Shown here in pieces: positions 1-7,811 of a DNA stretch of 64,000 nt (position 1 is the stretch's first letter; every line of letters starts with the position of its first letter). Made by a program: the position numbers and the translations under genes. The notes below the pieces were generated by a model. The model did no database searches. It saw nothing but the letters and a program-made list of their open reading frames with translations, and was not told where the DNA came from. The stretch comes from Oleiharenicola lentus (GTDB lineage: Bacteria; Verrucomicrobiota; Verrucomicrobiia; Opitutales; Opitutaceae): NCBI RefSeq assembly GCF_004118375.1, contig NZ_SDHX01000002.1:1105001-1169000 (forward strand). The letters run 5' to 3'.

Positions 1-2440
1 GGCTCGTCAGGCCCTGCTTCACCTGCAGCGCATAGCCCGGCATGTCGGGATTGGTGATCAGGCGGAAGAGCCGGTCCATGTGCCCCTCGTCGGTGAGCAC
101 ACGGAACAGATAGCGCGTGCCGACCGCACCGGTCGTGGCGTGGCCGCGCGCATCCATGTCCTTGAACACCGCGGCGAGCAACGCGGCCCGGTCCGCCGGC
201 TCGGCGAGCCCGAAGGCCAGCGGGAGCAGCTGCGCGGTCTGCGAGCCGCTGCCGTAGAGCTCGGGCGTGCCGGGCTTGAAGAGCTCGCGGTTGAAGACGT
301 CACGGATTTCCGCCGCCTTGCCGGTGAAATCCGCCGCTTCGTCGGCGAGCCCGAGCGCGGTGGCGATTTTCGCCAGGGTGCGCGCGTTTTCGTAGAGGAA
401 GGCCGTCGCCGTGACCGCGGGCGGCGTGAGGTTGGGCCGGCCGGTCTTTTCGAGGATCACGTCATACCAGTCGCCGAGGCCGTCCTGAAGCAGGCCGCCG
501 GCGGCGCGGCTCTCGAGATGGGCGAAGTAGCGCTTCATCGCCTCGTAATGCTCGCGCAGCAGCGAGTCGTCGCCGGTGAAGAGATACTGCTGCCACGGCA
601 CCTGGATGAACGAGGCGCCCCACTCCGCCGCCGTGCGGAAGGTGTTCTTGAAGGTCACGTATTCGGGCGCGATGTTCGGCAGCAGGCCGTCGGGCTCCTG
701 CGCCTCGGCCATGTCGCGAACATTCTTGGCGAATAGCCGGGTGACGTCCCACTCGTAGCGCAGCGCGGGTCCGCAAAGGTGGTTCTGCTCCAGCCAGCCG
801 AGCTTCTCGCGGTGCGGGCAGTCGGTGAGGATGGAGACCATGTTCGACCGCTGCGCCCAGCGCACGAGGTCACGGATGCGGTTGAGCAGCGGGTCCGACG
901 TGGCGAACTGGCCGGCCGGCGCGGCGGTCGAATGGACAATGACCATCTCGACGGAATCCACCGTGGGCAGCTCGCCGCCGGCCACCGCCGGGATCAATTC
1001 CGTGTAGAGGTAACGCGAGCCGAGGTAGTAGAACTGCGGGAACCAGATCTCGTCCAGGTCCGTGGACTTGGTGTATTGCCACCAGGCGCTGCCGCGGTGC
1101 GCGCCGCCCATCGTGCCACGGTTGATCGTGCCGTCGGCGTTGACAACCTCGCCGGCGGTCAGCTTCACGACGGAGCCGGCCGGACCGCTGACCCGCAGGC
1201 GTGGCATGAAGGAGGCGTTCTGGCCGAAATCATAGAGCACGACTCCGGGCGCCGGGCGACGCGAGGCCTTGACGACCCGCGTCTCGATCGGCGCCACCGG
1301 TTCGGCCGCGAAGCTCAGTCCGCGCAGCACACCCTGCTCCCCGGTGAACTCCACCGCCGCCGGCCAGGCGCTGTCGTCGAAGCCGGAGCGCTTCCATCCG
1401 GGCGGCACAAGGCGCGCGTCGAAATCCTCGCCGCCGAAGATACTGGAGAAAGTGATCGGGCCGGCGTGCGTCTTCCAGCCCTCGTCGGTCACGAGCGTCT
1501 CGACGGTGCCGTCGGCATACTCGAGCCGCAGGTGCAGGATGGCGCGCTGCGGGCCCATCGAACCGACGAATTTGGCGAAGCGCCCCTCCGGCCGCACGAC
1601 GTGCAGCATGCCGTTGCCCAGCGCGAGCCCGACGGCGTTTGGGCCCTCGTAAAGGAATTCGGTCACGTCCTTCGTGTCGTAGAGGATCGTGTCCCGATAA
1701 TCCGTCCAGCCGGGCGAAAGCACGTCGCGGCCGGCCTTGGCGCCATTGAGGAACAGCTCGTAGTGGCCGAGTCCCGTCACGTGCGCCAGCGCACGGCGCA
1801 GACCGGGCTTCACCACGAACTCACGACGCAGCAGCGTGTTTTCCAAGCGGGCCTCGCCCGCCGCCGTGATCCACTTCGCCCCCCAGACCGTCGCGACTTG
1901 GTCCGTCGTCTGTGGTCCGTCGTCTGTGGTCCGGGGCATGGCCCCGACCAGCCCCATCGTCCACATCGCCGGGGCGCTCCAGGCGGAGGGTTGGTCGGCG
2001 CGATCCCAGCTGCGGACCTTCCAATGCACCTGCTGCGAGGAAACGAGCGCCTTGCCTGCGTAGCTCACAAAGGTTGTGCGGTCGCCCTCGACCTTGCCGC
2101 TGTCCCAGAGATCGCCCTGGTCGGACGCGAGCGCTTCGGCCGAGCTTGCCACGAGCACCTGCCACGCCCTCTGCCGCTGGCCGTTCTCGTCCGACGCAAT
2201 CTGCCATGACAACCGCGGCTGCGCGGCATCCACACCGAGCGGGTTGACGGCGAGCTCGCATTTGAGCGCAGCCACCTCGTAGGCGGCGCTGAGCGGCGCG
2301 GTGAGCAGGAGCGCCGCGCAAACCGCCCACACACCCCGTCGCTTCGCGCCACCCCTCTTCCTGGAGGGGATCCAACGCGCCGCTTCCATGATCCCCTCTT
2401 GAGAGGGGTGCCCGCAGGGCGGGGTGTGGTGTTCGCTCAT
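1..2440 (-). CDS. Alpha-L-rhamnosidase, GH78 (3' end outside window)
   Basis: Secreted glycosidase that releases terminal L-rhamnose from rhamnogalacturonan or similar glycans. The reading frame is open from an ATG at 2440 to the window edge, about 813 codons, so the C-terminus is missing. The mature N-terminus has the family-typical LKCELAVNPLGVD...PRLSWQ segment, and the motif DCPHREKLGW at about residue 540 is diagnostic of one GH78 subgroup. The start lies 2 nt after the stop of the sialidase-like gene, so this is the last visible gene of the minus-strand pectin operon. A signal sequence (VWAVCAALLLTAPLSA) begins only about 35 residues after the ATG; the intervening codons come from a palindromic repeat. 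ATG 2389 is an internal alternative. A short direct repeat at 1900-1933 is read in frame. Family call firm; linkage specificity not determined. Confidence 0.9.
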   Translation of the reverse strand, partial: MSEHHTPPCGHPSQEGIMEAARWIPSRKRGGAKRRGVWAVCAALLLTAPLSAAYEVAALKCELAVNPLGVDAAQPRLSWQIASDENGQRQRAWQVLVASSAEALASDQGDLWDSGKVEGDRTTFVSYAGKALVSSQQVHWKVRSWDRADQPSAWSAPAMWTMGLVGAMPRTTDDGPQTTDQVATVWGAKWITAAGEARLENTLLRREFVVKPGLRRALAHVTGLGHYELFLNGAKAGRDVLSPGWTDYRDTILYDTKDVTEFLYEGPNAVGLALGNGMLHVVRPEGRFAKFVGSMGPQRAILHLRLEYADGTVETLVTDEGWKTHAGPITFSSIFGGEDFDARLVPPGWKRSGFDDSAWPAAVEFTGEQGVLRGLSFAAEPVAPIETRVVKASRRPAPGVVLYDFGQNASFMPRLRVSGPAGSVVKLTAGEVVNADGTINRGTMGGAHRGSAWWQYTKSTDLDEIWFPQFYYLGSRYLYTELIPAVAGGELPTVDSVEMVIVHSTAAPAGQFATSDPLLNRIRDLVRWAQRSNMVSILTDCPHREKLGWLEQNHLCGPALRYEWDVTRLFAKNVRDMAEAQEPDGLLPNIAPEYVTFKNTFRTAAEWGASFIQVPWQQYLFTGDDSLLREHYEAMKRYFAHLESRAAGGLLQDGLGDWYDVILEKTGRPNLTPPAVTATAFLYENARTLAKIATALGLADEAADFTGKAAEIRDVFNRELFKPGTPELYGSGSQTAQLLPLAFGLAEPADRAALLAAVFKDMDARGHATTGAVGTRYLFRVLTDEGHMDRLFRLITNPDMPGYALQVKQGLTS
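1900..1933. repeat. Short direct repeat within GH78 coding sequence
   Basis: GGTCCGTCGTCTGT occurs twice in a row (1900-1913 and 1914-1927), followed by a partial third unit. On the coding strand it reads as the GACCACAGAC-type low-complexity motif that fills several intergenic spaces in this window (33.7, 34.9, 36.8 and 37.8 kb). It is translated in frame as a linker rich in Thr and Asp. Confidence 0.7.
2331..2427. repeat. Palindromic repeat, family B, in GH78 5' end
   Basis: The ends are ACACCCCG and CGGGGTGT, with internal inverted arms (CCCCTCT...AGAGGGG). It lies wholly within the GH78 reading frame, between the coupled start codon and the signal peptide. A second family B copy at 18650-18751 occupies the same position in another secreted gene. 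Confidence 0.75.
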
Positions 2441-2442
2441 CT

Positions 2443-3510
2443 TCACAGCTTCTTCGGGTCGAGGACGACGTGTTTGATCTTCTCGCGGTTGAAGGTGTAG
2501 GTGATGTGCACGAGGCCGTCGGTCGTCTGGATCACGGCGGGATAGGAGTAGCCACTCTGGCACGGCTCGGTGTCGAGCGTCACGACTTTGTTCCAGCTCA
2601 GGCCGTCGGCGGAAACGGCCACGGCGATCGGGTAACGGTTGCCCTTCGCCTCGTGCGGCCGGTGGCCGGTGGGATTATAGACGATCAGCTGGCGCCCGTC
2701 GGCGAGCGTGACGGCATCGGTGCCGGAGGCGGGATTCGGCAGCTCGGTGGCGGTGAACGGGCTCCAGGTCTGCCCGCCGTCCTCGGACCAGGTCTGGCCG
2801 ACCACACCCTGCTTGGTGCGCGTCAGCACCTGCAGCTTGCCGTCCTGGTGAAACAGGATGCTCGGCTGGATGTTGTCGAGCGAGGGGCCCTTCTTCACGG
2901 GGCCGATCATTTCCCAGGTCGCACCCTGGTCGCGCGAGCGCTCGAAGTGGACGAGCCAGCCGTCCTTGTTGCCCTCGGTGCTGCTGGGCGAGAGCCACGA
3001 GCCGTCGGCGAGCACGACGGGCTTGTTCTTGATCGGGCCGAGAAAGCCGTCGGGCAGGCGGCGCGGCTTGCTCCAGGTTTTGCCGCCGTCGGTGGAGGTG
3101 ATGACCTCGCCCCACCATTCGCGCGGGTTCGGGCCGACCTTGTAGAAGAGATGCAGCGGTGCGCCCTTCGGCGCGAAAAGCACGGGATTCCAGCAAGGCT
3201 GACGCGTAGCCTCAGCCTTGCTGCCCTGAGCCTGTCGAAGGGCTGGCTGCACGCCATTGGCCACCTCGACGGCGGGCTGCCACTGGCCGCCCTCGTGCCG
3301 GGCAAACCAGATGACGACGTCGGGATTGCGCTCCTTCGTGCCGCCGAACCACGTGGCCGCGAGCCGGCCGGGCGCCAGCTCCACGATGCTCGAGGCGTGC
3401 GACTCCGGGTAAGGTGGGTTGTCGTTGATGAAACCGGCACTGACGACGGCCGGGTGCGAGGCGGCCGAAGCGGTCAGCGCGGCGGCGAGGAGGAGCAGGA
3501 GCATTTTCAT
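2443..3510 (-). CDS. Secreted sialidase-like (BNR/Asp-box) hydrolase
   Basis: 355-residue exported six-bladed beta-propeller enzyme of the exo-sialidase/BNR superfamily. The N-terminus is a signal peptide (MKMLLLLLAAALTASAA). Four Asp-box-like motifs are visible: STDGGKTW, SRDQGATW, SEDGGQTW and a weaker SADGLSW. In pectin loci, members of this fold usually act on non-sialic substrates, so sialidase activity should not be assumed. Its ATG overlaps the TGA of the upstream SSS symporter (ATGA, 3507-3510), implying translational coupling. About 50 nt of palindromic repeat (3193-3242) is inserted in frame just before a conserved CWNPV segment, adding an LRQAQGSKAEA-like stretch to a propeller loop. 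Confidence 0.85.
   Translation of the reverse strand: MKMLLLLLAAALTASAASHPAVVSAGFINDNPPYPESHASSIVELAPGRLAATWFGGTKERNPDVVIWFARHEGGQWQPAVEVANGVQPALRQAQGSKAEATRQPCWNPVLFAPKGAPLHLFYKVGPNPREWWGEVITSTDGGKTWSKPRRLPDGFLGPIKNKPVVLADGSWLSPSSTEGNKDGWLVHFERSRDQGATWEMIGPVKKGPSLDNIQPSILFHQDGKLQVLTRTKQGVVGQTWSEDGGQTWSPFTATELPNPASGTDAVTLADGRQLIVYNPTGHRPHEAKGNRYPIAVAVSADGLSWNKVVTLDTEPCQSGYSYPAVIQTTDGLVHITYTFNREKIKHVVLDPKKL
3193..3242. repeat. Two hairpins inserted in frame in sialidase-like gene
   Basis: A perfect 10-bp inverted repeat (GCAAGGCTGA / TCAGCCTTGC, 3193-3221) is followed directly by CCCTGAGCCTGTCGAAGGG (3224-3242). The second unit resembles the element nested in a REP at 49846-49880. The reading frame is preserved. 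Confidence 0.75.
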
Positions 3511-5006
3511 AAGGCGGAAACAGGGCGGGGCTCGGACGACGGCGGACGCGCCGGTGCCAGCAGCGCGGCGAGACCACCGGTCGCGAGGATGGTAAGCGTG
3601 CCGAACACAATGACGAGCAATCCGTGAAAGGGACTGCGCAGCGCCTCGGGCCACCAGGCGAGCTTGGGCGACAGCGTGAGCCACAAAATCACGACGATAC
3701 CCGCCGCCACGCCTGCGAGCCCGGCCCGGCCGTCGGCCCGCGGCAGAAAGCGCCCGAGGAGGAACAGCCCGAGCATGCCGCCGCCAAAGATGCCGGCGAG
3801 CTCCCACCAGACGTCGAGCGCGCTCTTGATCGAGATCATGGCGAGCGCGGCGCCCACGCAGATCACACCGAAGCCGAGGGTCGAGGCGTAGAGCACGCGC
3901 ATGGCCTCCTTCTCCCCGGCCTGCGGGCGCAGGTAGCGCCGGTAAAGGTCGTTGAGGAAGAGCGTGGACATGCAGTTGAGGTTCGAGTCCATCGCCGCGG
4001 CACACAGGCCGGCGATCACCAACCCGGCGAGCCCGGCTGGCAGCTGCGTGCTGATGAAGTGGGGGAACACGGCGTCGGGCTTCAGGCCGGCGGGCAACAG
4101 CTCCGGCTGCACGGAGTAAAAAGCGAACAGCCCCGTGCCGATGAAGAAGAAGGCTGCGCCCACCGGCAGGTAAAGCAGCGCGCCGAGCCACACGCTGCGC
4201 GCGGCGGCCTGGTCGGACTTCGCCGTCACGTAGCGCTGCACGTAGCTCTGATCGATGCCGAAGTTCTGCAGGTTGATGACCAACCCGTAGATCAGCACGA
4301 CCCAGAACGTGGAGCGCGCCAGGCTGCCGTCGAGGCTGCCGAGGCTGAACTTGTCCTGCGCCGCTGCGACCGCGAACACCTCCGCCGCGCCCCCGGGCAT
4401 CTGGAACAGAATGACCGCCACGGCCGCCAGCGCCCCGCCCACCAGCACGACGGCCTGCACCACGCCCGTCCACACCACCGCCTCGGTGCCACCGACCAGC
4501 GGGTAGATGATGACGACGCCACCGGCCACGAGGATTATCAGCCGGATGTCCCAGCCCGTCAGCGGCACCAGCGCCAGCGCGAGCAGGTAAAGGATCGTGC
4601 CGAGTCGCGCGACCTGCGTGAGAATGTAGCAGAGCACCGCATAGGTGCAGGCCCAGGAACCGAAGCGTTTTTCCAGATGATGGTAGGCCGACAGGTCGCC
4701 CGAACGGCGGTAGAAGGGCACGAACCACTTCACCGCGATGAACGCGGCCACGGGCAGCGTCAGGGCAAAGACGAAGGCGTTCCAGTTGTCGGCGTAGGAT
4801 TTCCCGGGGTTCGCGAGGAAGCTGATGCTGCTCACGTAGGAGCCGAAGATGGACAGACCCACCGCCCACCCGGGTAGCGACCGGCCCGCCGACATGAAGC
4901 GCTCGCTCTCGCGGTTCCGGCGGTAGAACCAGCAGCCGAAGCCGGTCACGCCGACCAGGTAGGCCAGCAGGACGGCGAGATCAGGGATGGACAGCGAGTG
5001 CGGCAC
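3507..5006 (-). CDS. Sodium:solute symporter (SSS family)
   Basis: 499-residue polytopic inner-membrane transporter of the SSS family, presumably importing sugars released by the surrounding glycosidases. The N-terminus starts directly with a transmembrane helix (DLAVLLAYLVGVTGF), followed by the family-typical RESERFMSAGRSLPGW segment, SSISFLANPG, and many further hydrophobic helices. The chosen start is GTG 5006, because it gives a complete first helix and lies 8 nt after the GH28 stop; no strong Shine-Dalgarno is visible. The stop overlaps the next gene's ATG. There is no SusCD pair in this operon, so this symporter is the only visible uptake system for it. Substrate is unknown. Confidence 0.88.
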   Translation of the reverse strand: MPHSLSIPDLAVLLAYLVGVTGFGCWFYRRNRESERFMSAGRSLPGWAVGLSIFGSYVSSISFLANPGKSYADNWNAFVFALTLPVAAFIAVKWFVPFYRRSGDLSAYHHLEKRFGSWACTYAVLCYILTQVARLGTILYLLALALVPLTGWDIRLIILVAGGVVIIYPLVGGTEAVVWTGVVQAVVLVGGALAAVAVILFQMPGGAAEVFAVAAAQDKFSLGSLDGSLARSTFWVVLIYGLVINLQNFGIDQSYVQRYVTAKSDQAAARSVWLGALLYLPVGAAFFFIGTGLFAFYSVQPELLPAGLKPDAVFPHFISTQLPAGLAGLVIAGLCAAAMDSNLNCMSTLFLNDLYRRYLRPQAGEKEAMRVLYASTLGFGVICVGAALAMISIKSALDVWWELAGIFGGGMLGLFLLGRFLPRADGRAGLAGVAAGIVVILWLTLSPKLAWWPEALRSPFHGLLVIVFGTLTILATGGLAALLAPARPPSSEPRPVSAL

Positions 5007-5014
5007 GAAAAGTT

Positions 5015-6601
5015 TCAGGGCTGCTGCACCACGCCGAACGGGACTTCCTTCCCGACCGCCACGCCCGTCGTGCCGTCCGCGGGATGCCCGCCGGTCACGC
5101 TGGCGGAAACGGCGCCGGTCTTGGCGCCGTCCACCCGGAGATAGACCTTGCCGCCCGCGGGCAGCCGTCCGCCGGTCAGCACGACGTCGGCGGTGTCCAC
5201 GAGACTGACCACCGGTGCGCCACCGACCGGCGGCGTGGTGGTGGCGAGGTTGTCGAAGTGAAGGCGGCGGGAGTTGGTGAACACGAAGGGCGATCCCGCC
5301 TGCGCATCGATGCGGATGTCGTGCAGTTCGAGGTCGTCGGCGGCATCGGCCACGAAACCGGCCTTGCCCGTGCCCTTGAGGTCGGAGATGCGGACTTGTT
5401 CGACCGCCTGCTCGGACAGGCCGGCGATGCCGACGACGGTGGCGGCGTTCACCACGGTCACGTTGCTGATGGAGATGTTGCGGAAGGTCGGCGTGCGCTC
5501 GGACTTCGGCTCCTCGGCCATCTTGGAGTAGTTGCTCGTGATGTGGATGGCCTCCTTGGGCGCGTCGATGATCACCCAGTTGTCGAAGCGGAGGTTCTCC
5601 ACGACCGCGCCGCGGCCGCGCTGGGTCTTGAGCCGGATGCCGCGGTCGGTGCCGCGGGTGACGATGTTGCTGGCGGTGATGTCGCGGATGCCGCCGGACA
5701 TCTCGCTGCCGATCACCACGGCGCCATGGCCGCGATACATCACGCAGTTGGTGATGGTCACCAGCTCGGTCGGTCGGCCGACGCGCCGGCCGTCGGCGTC
5801 GCGGCCGGACTTGATCACGATGCAGTCGTCGCCCGTGTCGAAGAAGCAGTCGGAGATGCGGACGTTGCGGCAGGAGTCGATGTCGTAGCCGTCGCCATTC
5901 GGCCCGCGCGAGACGAACGAAACGCCGCGCACGGTGATGTTCTCCGAGTAGATCGTGTGCAGGAGCCACATCGGGGAGTTGGTGATCGTGACGCCCTCGA
6001 TGAGGATGTTTTTGCACTCGTAGGGCACGACCAGCGAGGGGCGGATGAAGTTGGCCGCCACGACGAAGTCCTCGCGCGTGACCTTGGCGCCGTCGCCGGC
6101 CTGGATGCGGTCGCGCAATGCGACCCAGACGGGGCGCGCCGCCTCGGCGAGGTCGCGGCGCGGGGTCTTGTCGGCCGCGCGCCACCACCAGTGCTGGCCC
6201 TGGCCGTCGATGGTGCCGCGGCCGGTGATGGTGATGTTCTCCTTGCGGTTGGCGTAGATCAGCGGGCCGTAGGTCCAGGCCGTCGTGCCCTCCCAGCGCG
6301 ACTCCACGAGCGGGGAATCGGCGGGGTCGCCGCTGTAGAGCAGCGTGGCGCCGGCCTCGAGGTGCAGCGTGAGGTTGCTCTCGAGGTGGACGGAACCGGT
6401 GAGGTATCGCCCGGGCGGAAAATACAGCGTGCCGCCGCCGGCCGCCTTGATCTTCGCGATCACAGCCGCGATGGCCGCAGTGTTCTTGGTCGTGCCGTCG
6501 GGCACGATGCCGTGCTCGACCGCGTTATAGACCGCCGGGGGCGCGGCGAAGGCGCGGAGGAGACCGAGGGCGAAGAGGAGAACAATCAGGCGGAATTTCA
6601 T
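5015..6601 (-). CDS. Polygalacturonase-type glycosidase, GH28
   Basis: 528-residue secreted right-handed beta-helix enzyme of GH28, acting on polygalacturonan or rhamnogalacturonan. The signal peptide is MKFRLIVLLFALGLLRAFA. The four classical GH28 blocks are visible: NGDGYDIDS near residue 232, TGDDCIVIK near 254 (catalytic Asp pair), GHGAVVIGSE near 291, and RGIRLKT near 317. The N-terminal GGGTLYFPPGRYLTGS segment is also typical. It lies between the GH43-like gene and the symporter in a same-strand cluster. A palindromic repeat occupies the 121-nt gap upstream. Exo/endo mode and exact backbone specificity cannot be read from the sequence. Confidence 0.93.
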   Translation of the reverse strand: MKFRLIVLLFALGLLRAFAAPPAVYNAVEHGIVPDGTTKNTAAIAAVIAKIKAAGGGTLYFPPGRYLTGSVHLESNLTLHLEAGATLLYSGDPADSPLVESRWEGTTAWTYGPLIYANRKENITITGRGTIDGQGQHWWWRAADKTPRRDLAEAARPVWVALRDRIQAGDGAKVTREDFVVAANFIRPSLVVPYECKNILIEGVTITNSPMWLLHTIYSENITVRGVSFVSRGPNGDGYDIDSCRNVRISDCFFDTGDDCIVIKSGRDADGRRVGRPTELVTITNCVMYRGHGAVVIGSEMSGGIRDITASNIVTRGTDRGIRLKTQRGRGAVVENLRFDNWVIIDAPKEAIHITSNYSKMAEEPKSERTPTFRNISISNVTVVNAATVVGIAGLSEQAVEQVRISDLKGTGKAGFVADAADDLELHDIRIDAQAGSPFVFTNSRRLHFDNLATTTPPVGGAPVVSLVDTADVVLTGGRLPAGGKVYLRVDGAKTGAVSASVTGGHPADGTTGVAVGKEVPFGVVQQP

Positions 6602-6637
6602 GGGGTTTGGGGTAGGACCGGTCTTCAGGAACTGGAA

Positions 6638-6697
6638 TGTAGGGTCGCTGCTTGCGGCGACCTCGGCGGTGAGGCCGGCGCAAGCGCCGACCCTACA
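6638..6697. repeat. Palindromic repeat TGTAGGGTCG...CGACCCTACA
   Basis: Inverted repeat with 10-bp terminal arms in the gap between GH43-like and GH28 genes. A shorter relative with the same arms is at 26679-26720. It may act as a transcript hairpin within the operon. Confidence 0.75.
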
Positions 6698-6722
6698 AAG
6701 ACGGGCGCAGAGCCTGGTCGGT

Positions 6723-7811
6723 TCACGGCTTGAGCAACCGCTCCACCACCGCGCGGGGCACGGCGAGGATGCAGCCGTGACGCGCCTGCGGCGGGAAGGT
6801 TACCCGGTCGCTGACATCCTCCCAGGTCTTCAGATCGCGCGAGCGGACGAGACCGATGAAATCGAGCATGTGCTTGTCGAAATACACGCGGTATTCGTCG
6901 CCGACCTTGATGGCGGCCGGGCCCTCGGCCCAGTAGTTGCCGGTCAGCGGCGGCGACACGGGGTCCCACGGGCCCTCGGGCGTGCGACCGCGCACGAGGC
7001 GGATGTTCTTCTGCGTGACGGGGGCGAAGGTCTCGTCCTTCACGAACATCAGCCAGTCGCCGGTGCCGTCCTCGGCGGGAATGATGTTCGCATCGATCAC
7101 GTTGTAACCGGCGTCGTAGAGGAGCTTCGTGGGCGTGAAGGTCACAAAGTCCTTCGTCGTCGTCGCGTAGATGCGGTGGTTCCGCTCGCGGCGGCGGTTG
7201 GACATCTCCGTCTCGGGAAACTTGCCGAGGATGGTCGTGGACCAGTGGACGAGGAAGTGCTGCTTCGCCGGGTTCCAGGTGATCTCGGGGGCCCAGCAGT
7301 TCTGCGCCTCGGGTTCGTGGGCCATGACGGGCAGGGTTTTCTGCTCCGACCACGTGAGGAGGTCCTGTGACGAGGCGTAGCCGATCGTCTTGCCCGTCCA
7401 GCCCGTCGTCCACACGAGGTGGAACGTGCCGTCGGGTCCGCGCAGCAGGTGCGGGTCGCGCATCAGCTTGTTCTCGCCGGCCGTGGGCTTGAGGTAGCTC
7501 TTGCCGTCATTGAGCATCTTGAACTCGCGGCCGTCGGCGCTCCACGCGAGGCGGAAACCATCGGCCTCCTCCTTGTGCAGGAAGTAGGCGAAGAGGTAGC
7601 AGGTTTCGGGAAGGGCGGGCTTGGCCGGCTCGGCGGCACGAAGAGGTGATGAAGCGCCAAGGATTAAAAAAACAACTCCCCAAACCGTCATTCTGAGCGC
7701 AGCGAAGAATCCAAGTAAACCCGCACCTGCCCGGTCTTTCCCGCGAATCCCCTTGGATCCTTCGCGGGGCTCAGGATGACGGATCGAAGCTGTGGGGTTG
7801 GTTTGGCTCAT
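6723..7811 (-). CDS. Secreted GH43-like glycosidase
   Basis: 362-residue five-bladed propeller glycosidase of the GH43 type, probably removing arabinose or galactose side chains from pectin. Candidate catalytic residues sit in MRDPHLLR (about residue 117, Asp), YNVIDANI (about 238, Asp) and WAEGPAAIK (about 293, Glu). The start is ATG 7811, which overlaps the TGA of the upstream gene and has a strong purine-rich ribosome site (GGGAGGGG) just ahead of it. Residues about 11-41 are encoded by a family A palindromic repeat; the real signal peptide (MTVWGVVFLILGASSPLRA) begins at an internal ATG (7691) that the repeat itself supplies. Translation from 7691 would give 322 residues. Subfamily not resolved. 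Confidence 0.82.
   Translation of the reverse strand: MSQTNPTASIRHPEPREGSKGIRGKDRAGAGLLGFFAALRMTVWGVVFLILGASSPLRAAEPAKPALPETCYLFAYFLHKEEADGFRLAWSADGREFKMLNDGKSYLKPTAGENKLMRDPHLLRGPDGTFHLVWTTGWTGKTIGYASSQDLLTWSEQKTLPVMAHEPEAQNCWAPEITWNPAKQHFLVHWSTTILGKFPETEMSNRRRERNHRIYATTTKDFVTFTPTKLLYDAGYNVIDANIIPAEDGTGDWLMFVKDETFAPVTQKNIRLVRGRTPEGPWDPVSPPLTGNYWAEGPAAIKVGDEYRVYFDKHMLDFIGLVRSRDLKTWEDVSDRVTFPPQARHGCILAVPRAVVERLLKP
7687..7780. repeat. Family A palindromic repeat (copy 1), in frame in GH43-like gene
   Basis: Starts GTCATTCTGAGCGCAGCGAA and ends with the inverted counterpart (GGATCCTTCGC...TCAGGATGAC). Eight full or partial copies are in the window. Here it is translated and contributes a potential internal start codon. 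Confidence 0.85.

Noticed and set aside
80-2209. Long plus-strand ORFs opposite the GH78 gene
   Set aside because: They are antisense shadows of a high-GC coding frame; the minus frame has the GH78 signature and a signal peptide.
2443-3510. True sialidase with sialic acid substrate
   Set aside because: Only Asp-boxes and fold are visible; context is pectin degradation, so substrate is left open.
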